From NCBI GenBank assembly GCA_030248215.1, contig JASANG010001137.1, positions 20,123 to 84,122 on the forward strand: a stretch of DNA of 64,000 bases, written 5' to 3'. Position 1 is the stretch's first letter. Each line of letters opens with the position of its first letter. This document shows positions 45,841 through 57,411 of the stretch, in pieces. Source of the DNA: Enoplolaimus lenunculus. Its lineage: Eukaryota; Nematoda; Enoplea; Enoplida; Thoracostomopsidae. The notes beneath the pieces were generated by a model. The model searched no databases. It was not told where the DNA came from and saw only the letters and a list, made by a program, of their open reading frames with translations. The position numbers and the translations under genes were made by a program.

Positions 45841-46302
45841 TAACGAAAAAGACCCAAATATTTCATGGTTATTTTTAAATGTTTAATTCAACCATTTGTG
45901 GGCCTTTACTATTTTGCCAATGATTTGGGTGTAGGCACATATATGACAATTCCTAAATAAAAATAGACCATGCAAAAACAATGTTCCTTTATACACATCG
46001 AAACCAATTTCCAGCTTTTTGTGGTTTTAATCCAGCAATTTCTATTTGGGCAAAGTTTTGTTATTTTCTTCATAAACATATTTTGCCAGCATCACAGTGC
46101 CTTTTACCAGAAAAATTTTCAAAAACAGCTGTGTAGCAAAAAAAAACGCAAAAACAACCTTGTCAACAAAAAACTATATAAAACGTTTATTTCAAGGGTT
46201 CAATATTAAGAAGAAACTTAAAAAAATTTATTCTGAGACAATATTCGTACACTTCGATGTATTGAAAAATTTTTATTCCCTCTCTAAAAGATAATATGTA
46301 TA

Positions 46303-46501
46303 CACTGTAAATTGCAGTGAGTTGATTTTTAACTTGGAATGAGTTGAATCACTCAGTCAGAGTTGGACTATCAGAATTCACAATTAACGTGAAAATCAAC
46401 TCAACTCACAGTGAGTTAATGATTATTGTTATTAAAACTCAGAAAAAAAACCTAACTCGCTATAGCCAAGTTGATTATTAAACTCATTGGAATTTACAGT
46501 G
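46303..46501. mobile_element. Palindromic CACTG MITE, GAGTTGA subfamily
   Basis: CACTGTAAATTGCAGTGAGT at the left and attggaatttacagtg at the right, with gagttgaatcactcag and aaaatcaactcaactcacag inside. The ends resemble those at 15913-16130 but the interior is different, so this is a separate family using the same kind of terminus. Confidence 0.7.
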
Positions 46502-47004
46502 AAACGCGCGCAGTTTCTTATACGCTAAAGCTTTTAGGCGCCAAAACATAGTCCTCCTAAGCCAAAGCCTAAACTTCACCGTAATGATGTTAAATCTAAA
46601 TCTACAAGTCGTCTCCGGAGCACAAAGCTTAGATTCAATTTAAATTTACTTTTTTTGCGGTCCCGGTCAGTAACATGTGCTATTCTTGCTGTGAGGCCGA
46701 CGCCGACTTAAAACATTGAAACCTACGAACAGAGCACAACAGATTTGACTGTAATGTTGTTTCTGTCATTTGACCTGGTAAGAAATATTTAATTTAACCA
46801 TCTACGCTAGAACTTCTCGTCACTGCGTGGTACGAAATAATTTTAAAAATTACAAGTTCAATGCTGCTAAAACCGTGTAAGCCAACGTTTTTCTGGATAT
46901 CTGTTTCTGATTAGAAACATTAATATTTGTGTGGAATCCGTTTCTCCGTTTAATTGAAATATCGTAAATTGCCCTATTTCATGTTCGCGTTTGTGTGTAA
47001 ATCT

Positions 47005-47160
47005 CTTTGGTTTTTAGTTTGAAAAAGGTTTAAGTATGGCAGAGCCACGCACAGTACGTACAGTAAGGCCGTGACTGTTAGTATTTGGGTACGTCAATGG
47101 TATTGATCTCTATATATTCGTTTTGCGTAAACATTTCTGATATTCTGATTTGATCGCTAT
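47005..47160 (-). mobile_element. Fragment of the GGG-hairpin repeat
   Basis: aaaaaggtttaagtatggca followed by gagccacgcacag, and ggccgtgactgttagtattt further on, match the start of the repeat at 25443-26645 in opposite orientation. The hairpin array is not present here. Confidence 0.5.
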
Positions 47161-47933
47161 ACGTTTCAGTTATTTACTATTACATAGTGCTGAAAGCTCG
47201 TCAAATCAAATAAGCGCCCTTGTCTCGGTGTGCCTGAGAACCATGAATATGAGCCTATCGTTGGTTTAATAATCCTTCCTTTTGAGTTTTTAAAAGTGCG
47301 TTCTAATTATATGGACGTTACTTAACCTCAGCCATAACACTATTGACCAGAAGATGCTGTAAGGGTTGGATTCACTTGATTTTTACCTCCAGGCGCCCTT
47401 AAACTTGAGCAAAAAATTGTGGAAGACGTGTTTTGCAACCTGAACCTATGCGGAAAAATTTTATATTTTTCAATTAATATCAAACAAGGCAGCAAATACT
47501 TGATACTTTGAAATTAGTCAAAAAATGATGTGTAATAGACTCCTGAATCTGGTGAGTACAACATCTCTTCAAATGTTTGTCTTGGAGTCTCGCATATCTG
47601 CTAACGAGCAATTGATATTTGTGTTAATATAGAATGATTCTTGATATTAATTTTAATGTTTTTAAAAAATTGAAGAATATAGTACTAAAATTCAAAAGGA
47701 AACTGAAAAACTACGCTGATGCGGTTGGTGACTGTCAACAATTTAAACAGCATAATTTTGACCTTAAAGCTGTAAAGTAACAAAGCAACAATCAGGACGC
47801 GAATATAGAAAAGAAATTTTATTGAATAACTTTTTCAAATTTACATAAATAATCCTTGAAAAATTAAGCAATTTTCCAGCATTAATTTCTATTTAACATT
47901 TGTTTGCTGGTGGCACACTTACAGCGAACAAAG

Positions 47934-48295
47934 CAGGGTGCGACCGGAGGTGAAACATACCGGAGCCGGAGGTCAACGAAACTTGTCGGAGCCGGAGGTG
48001 TGTAGAAATTAGGTAGTAAAAATGATGGTTAATTAGTTAATTTTAGCCAATATCTGCGATATGTTGTAATAAGTTGTTTGCTTTTACGCTAATTTTCTGG
48101 GAAATTTTTGAAATTCTTTCCCGAAAATTTTGACAAAAGTAAAACGAAACGCGCTAAACATAAATTCTGCCAAATTCCGCAAAATTTTACTACTGAAATT
48201 GCCGGAACCTCCAGCAAAAATTCCACCGGAGCCTGAGCCGTAGGCCGATTTTCTGCCGGAGCCAGAGTCGGTGGCAGACCTCCGGTTGTACCCTG
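47934..48295 (+). mobile_element. Complete hAT-like MITE inserted in a candidate exon
   Basis: GAACAAAG at 47926-47933 and GTACAAAG at 48296-48303 (7 of 8 match) flank the inverted ends CAGGGTGCGACCGGAGGT and, inverse, CAGGGTACAACCGGAGGT. The 362-bp interior has gccggaggtcaacgaaactt and gccggaacctccagc blocks. An 8-bp duplication with CAGGG ends is typical of the hAT superfamily. No transposase frame. On the minus strand it lies inside the candidate exon 48375-48296, three bases before a gtaagt donor. Confidence 0.9.
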
Positions 48296-48375
48296 GTACA
48301 AAGCGTAATTATAGGGTTTCCACTGCGCTTTTACGAATTCTATACATTTGCAGAACTCTCCCGTGTCCTCAAAGC
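48296..48375 (-). CDS. Candidate fourth exon of the KCTD-like gene, interrupted by a MITE
   Basis: On the minus strand, acceptor cttgttcccag is followed from 48375 by FEDTGEFCKCIEFVKAQWKP then YNYALY up to 48296, where the hAT-like MITE begins. Beyond the MITE the minus strand continues (target duplication) gct|gtaagtg at 47925-47916, a strong donor. Without the MITE the exon would be about 83 bp, ending on a whole codon. With it, the frame runs about 70 codons into the MITE and stops. Entry phase (two bases) fits a KCTD exon 3 donor after 57187. No protein family is recognised in it, and the intron would be about 8.8 kb, so the link to the KCTD gene is an inference. Confidence 0.45.
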
Positions 48376-49557
48376 CTGGGAACAAGAAAAACATTCAAAT
48401 GTTGATTTTTTCGAATTGCATCGCTGGTTTTGCTTCAATGGCCGTTGAGCGCCACGATACTATCTAAAATATGTTTGATTTCTAACTATTATGAGCTTGA
48501 ATATTTGCTAAATACATGTGAAAAACTGTAAAAGTTCGTCGCAAAATATATCCGCATCCGGCACAAATTACCGGATCCACCACTGTTGTTATGTAAGTAT
48601 CGGAAATATGAAAGCTGTGCATACGAATGGACTGAAAATGGTTTTGAGCTGTCGGATTCTACACTACAGAAACGTTGACCAGTTCACAAGTATATGTAGG
48701 CACTACTTTTAATATTCAGTTATTGTTGGTGAAATGTTTTTGTTAACGAAAATTTTTCACTTCAAACTTTTAAACAACCTATGATTTTAAAAATTTTAAC
48801 GTATCGTTAAACTTTGAACAACTGTTCCAGCCATACTGAACCAGCAAAGCAGCAATTGGCTCAGAGTCTAGCGATGTACATATTAGACATATTTGTTAAA
48901 TTAGTAAATTTGAAATTAAAATGCAAGGTTAATAAAACAAACACTTTAAAAAAATTTCTTACGAAGGTCGTTTTAGACAAAAATGCATGGACATAAAACA
49001 ACAAAACAGTACTTTGGGAAGCATTTATTCTGCGGATATAGACACAGAAAACACATTTTCTGTTGTGTTTTTGTTCAAATCATCCAGTATACTTCTCGCC
49101 AAGAGACACTGAACAGAGTCCTAGCTTTTCGGCTTTCGATTTATGCTTTTGGTTCAGATGGACATTTATGGTTAAAACGTCCAGATTCTGATAGATTCCA
49201 GTTCTATTCGATACCGTATTTTATGAAACACGGAACAATCAATATAAAATTTCAACTGCTAAAAACATATTTCCATAATTCACTAGAAAGCCTAATATAT
49301 TTATCCGAACACAATACGCAATTCCTACGTACCATAAACTGAAACGAATATTTTATAATTCAGATTTGTAAAAACCATAATATCCCACGCATGTAAAATA
49401 AAATTGGTTTCATTAAACAAAAACCCACGTCTATTACACCATTTTTTCCCAAGCATTTCAGAAATCAAAACAACACAATGAAAATTGAAAATAAACCCCG
49501 AAATCTATGCGGTGAGAAAAACAGCATATGTATACTTTATACAAACACAATATAAGC
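48376..49557 (+). other. Gene-free stretch, nothing recognised
   Basis: A 119-codon plus-strand frame (48983-49342) has no recognisable domain and a composition typical of AT-rich noncoding DNA. Confidence 0.4.
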
Positions 49558-49955
49558 TTTGAAAAATGTGTGTCTCATCGATAATGTGTCAAAACGAATG
49601 ATGGCTTCATAGTTAACCACGAACGACGCACTTTACTTGAGCGGAGCCAAATATTCGTGACGGGTGGGACGGATTCGCAAAAGTTCTGAAACGCATTTTT
49701 ACTGTATACAAAATATGTATCAGTTGAGCGGGAAAAATTGTAAGGTAAAAAAGGTATGGAAAATGTGTGTCTCAACCATAATATGCCAAAAAGAACGATG
49801 GCTGTTTCATAGTTTACCAGGGCCGACGCACATACTGCGGCGGATCCAGATATTCCCGACGGAGTGGAACGGGCTGGCAAAAGATATGAAACGCAATTTT
49901 TACAGTATGCTATATATGTTTCAATTTTCTGATTGGTAAAAATTGTATAAGGTAC
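49558..49955 (+). repeat. Tandem duplication of about 195 bp
   Basis: Two diverged direct copies. gaaaaatgtgtgtctcatcg (49560) and ggaaaatgtgtgtctcaacc (49757) start each; both continue with gaaygatggct, gttwacca, gacgcac, gcggakcca, gatattc and a cgcaatttttac-like end. It overlaps the dispersed GGATCCAGAG repeat family. Confidence 0.75.
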
Positions 49956-50607
49956 AGATCATCATTTTATCACAAAAAATTTTCTGACAAAAGAAGCGCA
50001 CGCCCACCACTCTGGATCATAGTGCGCACATACAGGAGGATAAAAGTCATATTCGTAAATTTATGATAAACTATTACAAAAAATCACTTTAAAGAGGCTT
50101 CAGAACACACTTCCATATGTCCTAAACGTCTAAAAATTTCAAACCTCACCATCTTTTGTTCCGTACGAAATACGTAACATTTTATGCCAACAAGAAATAT
50201 ATCCCTGGTTAAACTCCGCATGTGACGTCATAGACGTTGATGTCAGAAAATGTCAGTGTCTCGATGCCGACGATGACATTCTCTACAAACCAACCAAAAC
50301 TCGTTCAAAAATGCAGAGATCAAAATATTTTTTGACGATTTGACTGAAGCCTTTTTAAGCGATATTTTGGTTTTGAAATAAAAAAAGCATTCGTAAGGCG
50401 TGGAGATGTGACTTGTCCGATCGGCGTAAGCCCTCGTATGTGACAGAGATTTATGATCGCCTTTAATGCTGATTGAAAGGTTTCGTACGATAATGAAAAA
50501 AAGTCATTTGTACGATTAATATTATTACATCAATGCCTCCTGAACTTGCAACAAAAATACATCTTGAAAGTTGAACTTACTCAGTTCGGATGTTGTCGTC
50601 TGTATAT

Positions 50608-50780
50608 CAGGGTGAAACCGGAGGTGAAAAATATCGGAGCCGGAGGTCAACGAGACTTGCCGGAGCCGGAGGTCAACGAAACTTGCCGGAGCCGGAGGTC
50701 AACGAAACTTGCCGGAGCCGGAGGTGAGGCGAAATTACGTAGGTAGTAAAAATGATTAATTAGTTAATTTTAGCCAATAT
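50608..50780 (+). mobile_element. hAT-like MITE, left half with amplified 26-bp unit
   Basis: Starts CAGGGTGAAACCGGAGGT like the copy at 47934, but the block ggagccggaggtcaacgaaa + cttgcc is present in four tandem copies (50638-50725) instead of one or two. The right half is missing after the shared ttagttaattttagccaata. Confidence 0.75.
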
Positions 50781-50873
50781 CAAATGAATGCACGTTTTCT
50801 ACGTAGTGAAAAGCGACGCAAGCGCTCGATGGTATATTATAGTGCCCTTGGTCGGCATTATTAAGGGGACACT

Positions 50874-50989
50874 TATGCGCTAATTTACTTAAGCAATATA
50901 TCGTTTCTTAAAGTGTACTTAAGCTAAGTAAATCGAACAAAGCTTGTTGTGATACAAAGTAACACCCCTGGCGAACTAAACCGGGACAA
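50874..50989 (+). repeat. Dispersed repeat, copy 1
   Basis: atgcgctaatttacttaagc to cccctggcgaactaaaccgg. A second copy in the same orientation lies at 53418-53545. Internal gtgtacttaagctaagtaaa is shared with the small foldback at 43222. Confidence 0.75.
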
Positions 50990-51944
50990 TCATTTATTTG
51001 TTGATTCAAAAGCTAACAAAACATATAACCTATCACCAACTGTTTCTTGAAACTACGAATTTTATATAACCTAAAATAAAATAAACAAAGTCAACGCTCC
51101 ATTTAAAATGCTAACAACTGATAATGGTTATAGTGAAACGTTTTCTAATATACCTAAATGAAGAGACCAATAAAATAATATTAAATAAAATATTTTGTTT
51201 TCTAAAATTGGCTGATTTGCAAATATTGAACAGACAGCGCGGCGAAACACTGTCTCATCTCGACTGTCTGGGAATGCGACATAAATTTTGACTTTGAAAT
51301 TTTACGCCAGCCAAATCTTGCAATTATTGCTTAATCTACCATACTGTGCAATACAGTTTAAAATGGTCAAAATTTACAATTACACAATATATACATTCAG
51401 TGCATAAACTGGAAACATTTTTTGTCTAAATTCGAGTACAATATAGTTTGGCGTGTGCAGTATGCAAGGGCAAGGCATACAACCAACGTAACAGAACAAC
51501 AGACGATCTAAAGTTTCTGAAGGGAAAACCTGTGTGTGGAGTATGAAAATTGACTATTAGACTGTACATACGTTATTCATATTGTACAAGTGAAAAAAAT
51601 TTGCTCGTTCAGCTAGCAAGAAGCCAAACGTAATTTTAGCACGAAATCTTTAACAAAAAATTACGGTTGGGATCACTATTAGGCGGCAGGGATCTAGGCG
51701 TGATTGGCCACCCCATAGATCCGAAAATGCGACACAAGTACAACAAAGCATTCCATTGGCACACCACGGTCTTTGGATAATACAAATAAAGGCCGAATAG
51801 AAAGGAAAATTTAAACGAGCGAGAAGCGAAAAGCAAATCGTATCATAAAATGCCAATGCATTATTTAATTTTAAATTTCTACTCGTGCTATGAAAGAAAG
51901 GCTTATAAAATATATGTATACCATAATTGGCCAATCTTAATTTA

Positions 51945-52100
51945 AAAGGCGCAACAGTAGATTAAGCGTATTCCTAAGCCTAAGCGTTGCAAAAATAAGT
52001 TCGTAAGCCTAAGCCTAAGCAAAAAATGTAATCTAGAATCAAAACGTACTTTTTTATAGACCCACCAGAAACCTGGACGCACCTTAAAGTAACATGGGCC
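51945..52100 (+). mobile_element. TTAGGC-bearing hAT MITE, left end truncated
   Basis: caacagtagattaagcgtat, CCTAAG repeats, then ttatagacccaccagaaacc and ttaaagtaacatgggcc at the right end. Same subfamily as 18131-18334 and 57424-57618. Confidence 0.75.
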
Positions 52101-52476
52101 CAATGCAAACGTTTTAAGCTATTCGATTCTAGCTGTGAATTCTGGGCCCCATATGCCTTTCCTGAAACAATGTCGCAGGCCAAATTTCTAACCGCAGAGT
52201 GCGAGAATCCGGGACGTGTTGTCTTTAACATAAATTATTAAACACCTATTGATGTTGATTGGTAAAGTGGCCGCGCTGCCAACTATTATATCGCATTCTC
52301 AAACGATAGTTCCAATATATACTTTGAGTAATGAATAAAATTGTGTACTCCAGTTTATCTGGCCCAAACAACATTTATACAATCTGAGTAAACCAATTAA
52401 CGTTTATGGAATTCGATAATTTTATATTCTACTCATTTGACGGACTCTAATTAATACTTCTACTTTTACTGATTCC

Positions 52477-52650
52477 CAGTGGCGGATCCAGGATCTCAAA
52501 ATGGGGGGGGGGCAAAATTTCACAGGTAATAAACTTACTTTTGACCCACACACAAACCACGAACAATTGTCACAAAATTGCTATATAATTTTTGTCGAGA
52601 TGCTGTTGGGGGCCCACGGCCGGGGTGGCCCCTCCATGGATCCGCCAGTG
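52477..52650 (+). mobile_element. hAT-like MITE (CAGTGGCGGATCCA), perfect 8-bp TSD
   Basis: CTGATTCC is at 52469-52476 and 52651-52658. Ends CAGTGGCGGATCCAGG and inverse CACTGGCGGATCCATGG. 174 bp with a poly-G run and no ORF. Related degraded text is at 39735 and 49850. Confidence 0.9.
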
Positions 52651-53417
52651 CTGATTCCGATTCAAAACAGAGACTCCAGCTCTTATAACATCTCCATCTT
52701 ACAGGCGTTGCTACAATATTTCTATCTGTGATTTTTGAAACGTATCTAAGTCTTTGTTTAGAATATGATGCTTCTATACATTTCTAAAACGTGCCACATA
52801 TATACAGATTGGTGCAGTTTGACTAAACCAAAAGAAACCTTACAGAATACGCTTCGAAATAGCGCTACAGACAGCCTTTATACACGTGTCATAGTATGAA
52901 ACCAACATAAGGTAGGCCATTCTGAACACGAGTAGGTTTATATAAAACCATATACTATGCTTATGTAGCTCAAGTATGTACATTCAGCTTCTAACTAACG
53001 TATTTAATGACCCAAATGGTAAGATAACATAGCAGCCTGCATGTTCGAAGAAAACTTAAATAGAACGGGTTTACACGTCAATAGATATTTAATTCGAAGC
53101 CTAGGCAATCGTGTAGCGTCTAATCTATGAGTTTCTGGTGAAAGAATCCCAATGTGGATCTTACTTCGTAATATATGTTTTTGATTCAAAACAGGTAGAA
53201 TTAGCGATATAACCTCGCGAGCGAAGCGTCCAAGAAGCTATGATTATTTTTGTATTCCATTCCCATACAAACTTTTGATTCTTCGTAAGCATGGCAAGGG
53301 GATCTAATTCAATTCCTTCGTTGCGCTAGTGCTTGTCGCATATAACGATGCAAAGCAATTGCTACCAACACTGTAGAGACTAATTTTAAATCCTTTCTTC
53401 AGTGGAGTTCATACTTA

Positions 53418-53545
53418 ATTATGCGCTAATTTACTTAAGCTCTATATCGTTTCTAAAAGTGTACTTAAGCTAAGTAAATACATAATCGAACAAAGCTTGC
53501 TGTGATACAAAGGGAACACCCCTGGCGAACTAAACCGGGATTAAC
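53418..53545 (+). repeat. Dispersed repeat, copy 2
   Basis: Second copy of 50874-50989, about 90% alike by eye, with a short extra acataa inside. Confidence 0.75.
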
Positions 53546-53706
53546 TGAGATTGTAGACTACTCACGCCTTCAGTGAAGCTTGGCTTCAATGTCATAATAC
53601 TGGCTTAAAAGTGGTACTATATTTTTTCGGACAAAAGGTTAACTATTTACTTAAGTCGGCTACTTGAGTTACTACTAAAGCATAACCTAAGTAAGTACTC
53701 AAGTCA

Positions 53707-53929
53707 CGGCCCATATTCTCAAACGCGTATAGCACCTATCATCAGTTAGCGATACGTTATCAAACTGACGAACGTCTGTAATTGCAGATCTCAAATGTGG
53801 TACAGAAGTAGGGCAAATCAAACGTAAAAAATGTTCACAATTTTGAACCTCAGCATACGCTGGTTCCAAAATTACAGAACCTAGTATCATCACCTGGTGA
53901 TAGATGATTCACGCATTTGAAAATAATGG
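53707..53929. mobile_element. Foldback MITE
   Basis: ggcccatattctcaaacgcg followed by tatagcacctatcatcag pairs imperfectly with the inverse of tatcatcacctggtgataga and cgcatttgaaaataatgggc. A half copy is at 35408-35480. Confidence 0.55.
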
Positions 53930-54592
53930 GCTAAGATTTAAAAAAACTCAGCTATCCATTAATTTCTTACACTTTCAACACATATTTAAAGCGAACAAAT
54001 TGAAAACGCAACCGATCACTTGAATGACGAACAAACAACACTGAAGATGGCGACCAGCTAAAGCCTGCCCTCATGCAAACGAATAAATACTCTTCGATAA
54101 AACCACAACATCATTTCCAAACCCGTCATCAAGCTAGCTAATACATTTATGCGAAAAAAAATTAAAAATGTAATTATTCTGTAGCCACACGAAGGCCTAT
54201 AGGTTTGAAAGCACACTACGGTACAGCCAGTATCGCATAACATCTAAAAAAGTGCGCCTTAAAACAATGCTTAGTAGTTATTCTAACCAAACTTATTCAA
54301 TTTTTGACAAACATTTCTTTCTCAAATAATCGACGAGTTATCACAATTTAGCAATGTTTTCCTTTATTCAGTAAAGCAATAAACGTAAACTTTATGACTA
54401 TTGCTAGTTTTAGATTCTCACCATTCTGATCAATTTTTTTTCCGTTCATAAAATGTTTAAAGCATTCTCGAGACATATATACGCCTAAATAACCCAAGTC
54501 AAATCAATCCATATCGCTTTGACCAAAATTGTCATACTGCGTCAGTTGAAATTGCTACATAAAATAAACTGTTGCTGTTCCCACCATCGTTT

Positions 54593-54826
54593 GGGGTGAA
54601 CGCACGATACGTGTATGCCATCCCCAGACACTAAACTTGGGGGTGAACGCAAAATACGTGTATGCCATCCCCAGACACTAAACTTGGGGGTGAACGCACA
54701 TTACGTGTATGCCCCACAGACACTAAACTTGGGGATGAACGCACATTACGTGTATGCCCCCCAGACACTAAACTTGGGGGAGAACGCACGTTACGTGTAT
54801 GATGCCCCCACAGACACTAAACTTGT
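54593..54826 (+). repeat. Minisatellite of about 48 bp, five units
   Basis: Units contain gtgaacgcacattacgtgta + tgccccccagacactaaact + tggg, with small indels in the cccc run. Each unit holds the near-palindrome CCCCAGACACTAAACTTGGGG-like core (cccca…tgggg). Confidence 0.9.
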
Positions 54827-54829
54827 ATC

Positions 54830-56095
54830 AAAGTGAGACCCATTTAAACCGTGACAACTGCAATTGAATCGATGACTAATTATAAACACGGGCAGCTTGG
54901 ACACTGTGTAAACTCCATGACGGTTGCCGATGTCGCTGTCGAGTCAAAAAGAGAGATTTAAGCTAATTTTAGTTCGGTTCTTGCGCAGAAACAAAATACA
55001 ACCAATTTCAGTCCCATTTGTACCCCGACAAACGATTTGCATCAATTTCAACTGTCGAATTTTACGACAAACTGTGCGGCAAATTTGGACCGATGCGAGG
55101 TCCAACTTTTACAGACTAGGATTTGGACTGCACCGGTAGCCGGAAACATATTAATAAATATACACAAATTTTGCCTGCCGTCCGCCGTCAACCACAAGCA
55201 CCAGACATGTAAAACCGTTGTCAACTTAATTGTTATATGATTACAATATCGGTGCAAGTTACACATAATACATAAACTATTTTTTATGTTAACTCTTGTA
55301 AATAGCATAAAAAATATAATGTTCATGCCGGCATCAAAGCACTTTTCGAAACGTGGAGTGACATAGTAGTCGACCAAAGCACAGTGACACATTCATCAGA
55401 TACGCGTCCGTTCATTTGTGCTGGTGATGCAGCAACTCGCATCGTCATTGTTGGCATTACACTTTTTATCGGCAATAAACATTCGACATCATATCGCCAC
55501 ACCTAAAAAAAATATTAAAAGTTAATAAAAATTAATTATCTACGTCGCGTTGTGATACCAACAGTTCTCACCAGGGATCCGAGACCTGACTTTACCAACA
55601 CCGGCAATAAATCGTCTCTCGGTCTCGGTCAATTTTTAATCATCATTATCGGAAAAAATTAAAATTTTCAAAATAAACTATTTTTAATGCTTTTTTCGGT
55701 AGTTTTTTTGTGTTTTTGTTTCACAATATGTGCTCATTATTATTGCGAACTATTAAAATTCACAGATTCACAGCGAAATTTTGTTTATCAGGAATGATTT
55801 AATTCAGCAATACAGCGATATATTCGCTGAGTCATCTACTTCTGGTTTAGGATCCAAGCCACCAAGACTCAAAAAACTCACACTGAGACGTACCAAATAC
55901 TGAGACTTGCCGAGACCAAGACTGCATCCTTGCAGTTGACTGACATTTTCTCGCATGAATAGTTTTATGTGTTTCTGAGATCTTAGGTCAAAGTGGGATC
56001 CGACCTCGGACTTACTGGTGAGCGGTGCTTCCACCAATTGACTATGGAGCCTAATTGGACAATTAGTAAGGCGTATATGAATGCGCACCAATTAA
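54830..56095 (+). other. Gene-free stretch within the putative long intron
   Basis: Minus-strand frames at 55048-55392 and 55804-56091 were read and show no recognised domain. gagacttgccgagaccaaga-type text near 55905 may be an old repeat. Confidence 0.35.
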
Positions 56096-56157
56096 TTGAA
56101 CACTGCGCATTGCGTACGTGTGATACCGGATACCAAAAATAAAAATACCGAAGTCAA

Positions 56158-56400
56158 AATCAGATACATGCTTCAATATCCGGTTACAACGATTGCCGAA
56201 TCAGATACGTGCTTCAATATCCGGTTACAATTGCCGAATCAGATACGTGCTTCAATATCCGGTTACAATTGCCGAATCAGATACGTGCTTCAATATCCGG
56301 TTACAACGATTGCCGAATCAGATACGTGCTTCAATATCCGGTTACAATTGCCGAATCAGATACGTGCTTCAATATCCGGTTCCAACAATTGCCGGACCCG
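56158..56400 (+). repeat. Minisatellite of 38/41 bp, six units
   Basis: Units read gaatcagatacgtgcttcaa + tatccggttacaa + (cg)attgcc. Two spacings alternate: 38 bp and 41 bp, the latter with acgattgcc. Because of the length change three reading frames stay open across the array; none is a gene. Confidence 0.9.
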
Positions 56401-56467
56401 GATATTAAGCGCATATAGATTTCGGTAAATCTTGCTAATTTAATACGATTGTTATAAATTTGTTCAG

Positions 56468-56919
56468 CTGCAGGGATCCGAATAAGAGAGGGAACTGATA
56501 TTTATTTCAAATCTCCAGAGGTCATGCCCTTACTATTCGGTTGCGAGCTGTTGTTGATTTTACAATCCAGCTCAAGTTATTTGGTCGACAGATGTTTAGC
56601 TTAATGCCACCCATTTTCTATGGTTGTGGTTCATTAGTTAGTAATTATGTTATAAGACTTGAATGTGCTGCTATAATTACTTAGCATTGTTAATACTTTG
56701 AATAGTGAATCGAATTCGGTACAAACATAATTTTAGTCCAGGAATCAAATACGCAATCTATATATGCGTACGGTAATTGACGTTTATGGAGTAATTAGTA
56801 ATTTTGGATTCTATTCATTTACGAACTCCAATTAGGAAATAAGATTCCTAATAATTCAGACTCAAAATAGAGCCCCGGACTATGATTATCGTTTCCCTCT
56901 CTTATTCGCGTCACTACAG
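56468..56919 (+). mobile_element. Mariner-like MITE (CCGAATAAGAG family), diverged
   Basis: Left end ctgcagggatccgaataaga, right end tctcttattcgcgtcactac + ag|TA. The interior retains gaactgatatttatttc and ctccagaggt. The left TA is lost. Confidence 0.75.
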
Positions 56920-57019
56920 TAGTAATTAGTGTATTTATTAGAATACTCTTTTTTGCTATTTCAAACAAAAGCCGGCATGATACATTATGATTTGTTATGC
57001 AAAATTTTACAAATTTCTG

Positions 57020-57080
57020 GTCATGTAGAAAACCGGAACCGGATATTTTTTGCCGGAGCCGGATATTCGGTTGTACTCTG
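57020..57080 (+). mobile_element. hAT-like MITE right-end fragment
   Basis: aaccggaaccggatattttt, tgccggagccggatattcgg, ttgtactctg: the GCCGGAGCCGGAGG family's right end, decayed. Confidence 0.4.
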
Positions 57081-57186
57081 TTGGATATTCATTGCACGTA
57101 TACATTTTGCGCTAAGTAGCTGATCGCAATACTGTATGGAGTGTTGTTACAATTAACAAATATCGATCAACAGCATTATAGCTTAC

Positions 57187-57411
57187 ATACCTCTCCTATC
57201 CTAGTTGACGCACGACAGCTAACACAGCGTAGAAAAAAGATTTCCATGTCATCAGGCAAAAATTGTGTCTTATGCATAAATCCACAGACAGCTTCCAACT
57301 GGCTTGGTTGATAATGAAATGACGCAATTGCAACTGCAACACTGCGCCAATAACCATCAACTGCTTCAGGGCACCAGCGAACACGATCCCCAACTGCTGG
57401 TAACCAGCTGT
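57187..57411 (-). CDS. KCTD-type exon 3
   Basis: Acceptor caatttttgtag before 57411. Encodes NSWLPAVGDRVRWCPEAVDG, YWRSVAVAIASFHYQPSQLE and MEIFFLRCVSCRASTRIGE. Donors gag|gtatgt (exon to 57191, whole codon) or tat|gtaagc (exon to 57187, one base left) are both usable. The T-run of the acceptor is one of the two target duplications of the MITE at 57424-57618. Confidence 0.75.

Noticed and set aside
48983-49342. A 119-codon plus-strand gene
   Set aside because: Composition is that of AT-rich noncoding DNA, with no domain and no splice context.
54593-56400. Regularly spaced repeats that could suggest a CRISPR array
   Set aside because: The units are contiguous with no unique spacers, no cas genes are present and the DNA is eukaryotic.
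56096-56428. Three overlapping plus-strand frames of about 70-110 codons
   Set aside because: All come from the 38/41-bp minisatellite.
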